Of a DNA stretch of 64,000 nt, positions 59,691 through 64,000 are shown one piece after another. The notes beneath the pieces are model-generated. The model did not search any database. It saw nothing but the letters and a program-made list of their open reading frames with translations, and was not told the origin of the DNA. Position numbers and translations under genes: made by a program. Source of the DNA: Pontibacillus halophilus JSM 076056 = DSM 19796 (GTDB taxonomy: Bacteria > Bacillota > Bacilli > Bacillales > BH030062); the NCBI RefSeq assembly GCF_000425205.1, contig NZ_AULI01000013.1, forward strand, positions 1-64,000, read 5' to 3'. Within the stretch, counting starts at the first letter, position 1. Every line of letters begins with the position of its first letter.

Positions 59691-61961
59691 TTGAAGAATC
59701 ATCCGGATTACCAACAGGAGTTGGAACGTTTGACCTTCACAACGACGTACATGGATTCCGTCATTGCCGCACAAGAACTTGACCAGGAATCGATGCAGAA
59801 GCGTCAGGAACAGCAAGTGGCATCTCTTGATTTCAAGGATAGTAGTTTAAAGTATCAAGACATGCTGACCCACGCGAATTTCATGAAAATGTCAAAGGAG
59901 CAATTAGAGAATCTAAAGAAACTTCGAAAGAAACCCTACTTCGCACGCATTAACTTCCAACGTAAAGACCGACCATCAGAAACGTTCTACATCGGTAAGG
60001 TATCCCTATTTGACCGTGAGACACAGTCTCCCATTATCTTAGATTGGCGTTCGCCCTTAGCGAATGTGTACTACGAAGGGCGCTTAGGAGAAGTGAGTTA
60101 TGAAGCCCATGGTGAAACTTACGAAGGTCACGTCTCATTAAAGCGGCAATATACAATCGAAGAAAGCGAACTCATCGACTTTCGTGATATTGATTTAACG
60201 ACGAAGGATGAGATGCTTCAGCAATCATTGGACAAAAATGCGGACCACCGCCTATCTGAAATTGTGGCAACGATTCAAGAGGAACAAAACGAGGTCATTC
60301 GTGCCAACTTACGGAAGCCAATCGTTGTCCAAGGGGCAGCAGGGAGCGGGAAGACGACCATCGCTCTTCATCGAGTTTCCTATTTCCTCTACACGATGCG
60401 GGATGTGTTTCAACCAGAAGAGATGCTCATTCTTGCTCCGAACCGGTTGTTTATTGATTATATGAAAGAAGTGCTTCCTGAACTTGGGGTGGAGAAGTCT
60501 CATCAAACGACATTTACTGATTTCGTTCAGAAGGTGACGAACCATTCATTCAGTATACGCAATCAACATGACTTGCTCACTTCCATATTAGAGGGGAGCG
60601 GAAATGGGATTGAACTACAAATTGCAGAGTGGAAAGGATCCAAACGGTTCAAAGAACTGATGGATCAATATATTATATCGCTTAAACAATCCTTCTTAGT
60701 CGAGGAGGATGTGTACATTGGCGAATTCCGAATCAAGCAAGGAAAGAAACTAAAGCAGCTCTTCTTAGAAGAATATGCGTACATGCCATTCTATAAACGC
60801 AAGGAAAAAATACGGCAGCTTCTTATGCACGAAGTACGGAATAAGAAGAAAATTATTCTTCAGAAAGTGGCGAAGAAGTACGATGATGAATTAGACCGAG
60901 CGTTATATGGCATTAAAGATGCGGAGAAGCGGCGTAGAAGAGTTTCCTTCCTCATGGATCAGAAAGAGCAGAAACTCGTTGATTTAGAGAGGGAAGCAAA
61001 GTCAGCTGTCTCTCGTTACATGCGTCTCTATCCGAATAAGAAGCTAACCGCATATTATAAAGGGCTATTTGAATCTGAGGTATATACGGAACATACAACC
61101 TTATCCCTCCAAGAGAAAGAAAGGTTCAGAATGTATATGAAGGGGCGCTTCAAGAAACATGAATTAGATGCAGATGATTTAGGAGCACTCTTGTATCTCC
61201 AGACCCACTTATATGGTATCGACCCAGATTACAAGGCGAAGAAAGTGGTCATCGATGAAGCGCAGGATTACTCCTACATGGAGTTTGCTAGCTTAAAGCG
61301 TGCCCTAAACACCGAGCTGTTCACCATTGTAGGAGACCTTGCACAGGGCATCTATCATTACCGAGGGTTGAAAGAATGGACACCGCTTCTTGAAGACCTC
61401 TTTACTCAACCGAGCTATCAGACGTTGCAGAAGACTTACCGAACCACTGTCGAAATCATGACACTAGCGAACGATGTGCTCGCTCAAATGAATGCGAATC
61501 TGCCTCAAGCAGAACCGGTCGTACGACACGGTTCAATCCCTTCTTTTCTGTCTTTAGAACCTGGCTATGAGGCGAAGATGGAGGCTGAGTGGAATTCGCT
61601 CAAGCAAGAAGGATTTAAAAGTATCGCCATTATTGGTAAGACGCTTGAGGAATGCCGATTCGTCTACACCCATTTAACAGAAGAACTAGGTGACAAGTTT
61701 CAGCTAATCGAAGGAAACGAAGTGATCGACCCAAATGCGATTGCCATTATGCCTGTCTATTTGTCTAAAGGGTTAGAGTTTGATGTGGTTTGGCTTCTTT
61801 CCATAAATGAATCTTATGAGGCAACGGAACTTGATGAGAAACTCCTTTATGTGGCCATGACTCGTCCGCTTCATAAGCTTTATCTTGTGGGTGCTACTTT
61901 AGAGTCCTTTATGCTTAACCATGTTCATCAAGACCACTATACACATTTTACGCCCAGATGA
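59691..61961 (+). CDS. helD: HelD-type superfamily I helicase (RNA polymerase recycling), 756 aa
   Basis: Removes RNA polymerase from stalled or finished complexes. The N-terminal coiled coil (residues 1-110) fits the secondary-channel arm. Walker A is VVQGAAGSGKTTIALHR near residue 215, a long inserted domain is rich in Lys and Arg, motif II is VVIDEAQDYSYMEF, and motif VI is KLLYVAMTRPLHKLYL. TTG 59691 is used because AAGGAGGGG stands just upstream; TTG 59673 precedes that site. Confidence 0.92.
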   Translation: MKNHPDYQQELERLTFTTTYMDSVIAAQELDQESMQKRQEQQVASLDFKDSSLKYQDMLTHANFMKMSKEQLENLKKLRKKPYFARINFQRKDRPSETFYIGKVSLFDRETQSPIILDWRSPLANVYYEGRLGEVSYEAHGETYEGHVSLKRQYTIEESELIDFRDIDLTTKDEMLQQSLDKNADHRLSEIVATIQEEQNEVIRANLRKPIVVQGAAGSGKTTIALHRVSYFLYTMRDVFQPEEMLILAPNRLFIDYMKEVLPELGVEKSHQTTFTDFVQKVTNHSFSIRNQHDLLTSILEGSGNGIELQIAEWKGSKRFKELMDQYIISLKQSFLVEEDVYIGEFRIKQGKKLKQLFLEEYAYMPFYKRKEKIRQLLMHEVRNKKKIILQKVAKKYDDELDRALYGIKDAEKRRRRVSFLMDQKEQKLVDLEREAKSAVSRYMRLYPNKKLTAYYKGLFESEVYTEHTTLSLQEKERFRMYMKGRFKKHELDADDLGALLYLQTHLYGIDPDYKAKKVVIDEAQDYSYMEFASLKRALNTELFTIVGDLAQGIYHYRGLKEWTPLLEDLFTQPSYQTLQKTYRTTVEIMTLANDVLAQMNANLPQAEPVVRHGSIPSFLSLEPGYEAKMEAEWNSLKQEGFKSIAIIGKTLEECRFVYTHLTEELGDKFQLIEGNEVIDPNAIAIMPVYLSKGLEFDVVWLLSINESYEATELDEKLLYVAMTRPLHKLYLVGATLESFMLNHVHQDHYTHFTPR

Positions 61962-61972
61962 GACATCTGGGC
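61952..61972 (+). terminator. Stem-loop after helD
   Basis: Stem GCCCAGATG/CATCTGGGC with a 3-nt loop, then TATCTTT. It overlaps the stop codon. Confidence 0.7.
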
Positions 61973-62094
61973 TATCTTTCGTTAATGGCAAGCATGACAC
62001 ATGAATGACGCCCTTCTGATTGTGTATGATTGAAATAAGGATCATCTGGGAAATTTACATAGAAGAAGTGACCATGAAAAAAGGAGTTCTGAAC

Positions 62095-63081
62095 ATGAAA
62101 GCGATGGCAATTAATGAAGCTGGTAGTCTAGACAACTTATCTTTAACTGAGGTGCGTGAACCAGAACCAAATGGGGATGAATTACGCGTTCGAATGTATG
62201 CTACAGGGCTAAATCCTGTTGATTATAAATTAGTAGAAGGTGGCCATCCGGAATGGTCCTATCCCCATGTCCCAGGGCTCGACGGTGCAGGAATTGTTGA
62301 TGCTGTTGGGAGTGAAGTAGAAGACGTCCATGTCGGCGATCGTGTTCTGTTTCACTGAGATTTGCGAGCACAAGGGACACTCGCTCCTTATACCATTACG
62401 AAAGCACATACGGTAAGTAAGATTCCTGAAGAAATTAGTTTCGTGGATGCAGCTGCATTACCGTGTGCAGGCTATACGGCCTATGAAGCCTTATATAAGA
62501 AGATGAAGATTGTGCCTGACCGTACCATCCTCATTCACGGCGGTTCTGGAGGGGTAGGTGGCTTTGCCATTCAACTTGCCAAACATGTGGGACTGCAGGT
62601 GATTACAACAGCGTCGAAAGAAAATCATGATTTCGTTCGCTCCCTTGGTGCTGATGAGGTGATTGATTATAAACAAGGAATGGTGAACGACCACGTGCTA
62701 TCGTGGACAAATGGTAGGGGTGTCGATTATATTCTTGACACCGTTAGCTCTCAGAATGCGACTGATTCCATGTCTGTGCTTTCCTACCATGGTGAAATTG
62801 TGACGATTCCTGGACGAGTGGACCTAAATTCGGTCGCACCATTTACCATTGCTCCCTCGGTTCATGAAGTTGCACTTGGAGCCATTCATGCGTATGGGAG
62901 CAAAGAAGACCAAAAAAGCTTGCGACGAATGGGGAGCGTTATGCTGGAGCTTGTTCGAGATGGCAAGCTAGACCCAATGGTTGAGCGTGTCATTTCCTTA
63001 GAGGAAGCAGCACAAGGCATGAAGGATATGAAGGAAAATCGCTTTAGAGGAAAGCTAGTTGTCTCCATTGAGGAGGAATAG
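62095..63081 (+). pseudogene. Zinc-independent MDR alcohol dehydrogenase/quinone oxidoreductase, interrupted by TGA
   Basis: ATG 62095 follows AAAAGGAG. The frame runs to a TGA at 62356-62358 (codon 88) and then continues in the same frame to 63081, 329 codons in all. Before the stop: NPVDYKLVEGGHPEWSYPHV and VGDRVLFH. After it: DLRAQGTLAPYTITKAHTVS, the nucleotide-binding HGGSGGVGGFAIQLAK, and the rest of a Rossmann domain. The family has Gly between His and Asp here (VFYHGNL-type), so GGA to TGA explains the break. Without suppression only an 87-residue fragment is made. Pseudogene or sequencing error. Confidence 0.85.
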
Positions 63082-63156
63082 GAACCCCTATCGCTTGCTT
63101 CCATAATTGAGGAAGAATAGGATAAAGGTGTACGAACATTGAAAGGAGCGATGAAT

Positions 63157-63993
63157 ATGAACTTATCTTCTACAGCAACCTTGCACAATGGTGTTGGAAT
63201 GCCATGGGTTGGACTAGGTGTTTACAAGGTAGACAGCGGTGCAGAAGGAGCGGAAATTGTACAAACTGCGCTAAACGTTGGCTACAGAAGCATCGATACT
63301 GCCTCGTTCTATGATAATGAGGAGAGCGTGGGACAAGCCCTGAAAGCGACAAACGTTCCTAGGGAAGAATTGTTTGTGACGACGAAGGTGTGGAACAACG
63401 AACAAGGCTATGAGGAGACGTTAGCTGCCTTTGACCGTAGCATGGAGAAACTAGGCCTTGACTATTTAGACCTTTACTTAATTCACTGGCCTGTTCCGGG
63501 TAAATTTAAAGACACATGGAAAGCACTTGAGAAGCTTTACAAGGATGGGAGAGTTAAGGCTATTGGTGTTAGTAACTTTGAGCCTCATCATCTAGAAGAA
63601 CTTCTTGAAGTTGCTGAAATAACCCCAATGGTTAACCAAATCGAAATGCATCCACAATTAAATCAGAAACATATTCGTTATTATTGTGCACAGCACACCA
63701 TTCAAGTAGTAGCGTGGTCCCCAATTGGAAGAGGTCGCTTCTTCGAGAATGAAACGATTCAGCGTTTAGCTAAAGCCTATGATAAATCGCCAGCTCAGGT
63801 TATCCTTCGGTGGGAATATCAGCACGGGGTCATTACAATCCCGAAGTCTGCTAAGGAACATCGTCAGAAGGAGAACGGGGATGTGTTTGACTTTAGTTTG
63901 ACCCAAGAAGAAATGAATGAGATTGATTCCCTTCATACGGGAGAGCGCATTGGTGCTCACCCAGATGAATTTGATTATGAAAGTACGATGTAA
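63157..63993 (+). CDS. Aldo/keto reductase (YvgN-like), 278 aa
   Basis: NADPH-dependent reduction of aldehydes such as glyoxals. Motifs: GYRSIDTASFYDNEESVG (catalytic Asp and Tyr), VTTKVWNNEQGYEETLAAFD (Lys), DLYLIHWPVPG (His), KAIGVSNFEPHHLEELL and the cofactor end TIPKSAKEHRQKENG. ATG 63157 lies 8 bp after AAAGGAG; ATG 63151 would be too close. Length is normal. It follows the broken quinone oxidoreductase gene and could share its transcript. Confidence 0.92.
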   Translation: MNLSSTATLHNGVGMPWVGLGVYKVDSGAEGAEIVQTALNVGYRSIDTASFYDNEESVGQALKATNVPREELFVTTKVWNNEQGYEETLAAFDRSMEKLGLDYLDLYLIHWPVPGKFKDTWKALEKLYKDGRVKAIGVSNFEPHHLEELLEVAEITPMVNQIEMHPQLNQKHIRYYCAQHTIQVVAWSPIGRGRFFENETIQRLAKAYDKSPAQVILRWEYQHGVITIPKSAKEHRQKENGDVFDFSLTQEEMNEIDSLHTGERIGAHPDEFDYESTM

Positions 63994-64000
63994 GTAAGGT

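Overview
The window looks like chromosomal DNA of a low-GC, endospore-forming Bacillaceae, probably a halophilic or marine genus such as Halobacillus or Pontibacillus (genus is inference). The evidence is: an rRNA operon followed by 15 tRNAs in the order I know from Bacillus subtilis trnD; the sporulation-linked prkA and yhbH genes; yhb-like synteny (queG, yhbB-type amidase, trmL, prkA, yhbH); strong GGAGG ribosome sites; and control elements of the CcpA, CodY, MntR, MarR, ECF-sigma and sigma-E types. I saw no prophage, insertion sequence or CRISPR array.

Layout. 1-2016: 3' end of 23S rRNA, 5S rRNA and 15 tRNAs. 2185-4485: a gene-poor, decaying stretch with coding remnants, a cxxc_20_cxxc zinc-ribbon gene broken by one amber codon, and two small membrane or secreted proteins. 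4821-9962: tRNA-Gly, an ABC-class ATPase, queG, ogt, an amidase and trmL. 10013-13540: a 25-residue membrane miniprotein, a lipoprotein, orphan egtB, and an SMR efflux/MarR pair with its operator. 13685-19506: prkA, ppx and ppk. 19661-20049: a 121-bp tandem repeat array whose copies covary. 20191-24343: odhAB. 24479-28588: a small membrane protein, a YidC2-type insertase, yhbH, and a secreted nuclease on the minus strand. 28922-30232: a divergent glutamine synthetase. 30463-40685: a ten-gene tellurite/stress (Ter) operon. 40782-50551: a DUF2071 protein, a CodY-type oligopeptide ABC transporter, an AGCS symporter and a LysM-CAP protein. 51016-63993: nupC, an aldehyde dehydrogenase, a manganese ABC transporter, a MATE pump, a murG paralogue, helD, a nonsense-interrupted quinone oxidoreductase and an aldo/keto reductase.

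The most interesting system is the Ter operon. Three TerD proteins, TerC, YceG and TelA are what B. subtilis has as yceCDEFGH. Here a four-gene module sits between terC and yceG: a C-C bond lyase, a PRTase-TRSP protein, a second PRTase with a PELOTA-like tail, and a HAD phosphatase. Comparative genomics has predicted that such modules make a nucleoside-like metabolite. The HAD protein carries an extra C-terminal domain resembling a helix-turn-helix, and the operon is preceded by an ECF-sigma-type promoter and two leader hairpins. The second notable item is the 121-bp repeat array upstream of odhA, where alternate copies carry compensatory changes in three helices.

Other links between genes are inferred from operators: odhA and nupC have cre-like sites, the oligopeptide operon has a CodY box over its start region, the manganese operon has an MntR box at its -10, and ppk has PhoP-like repeats.
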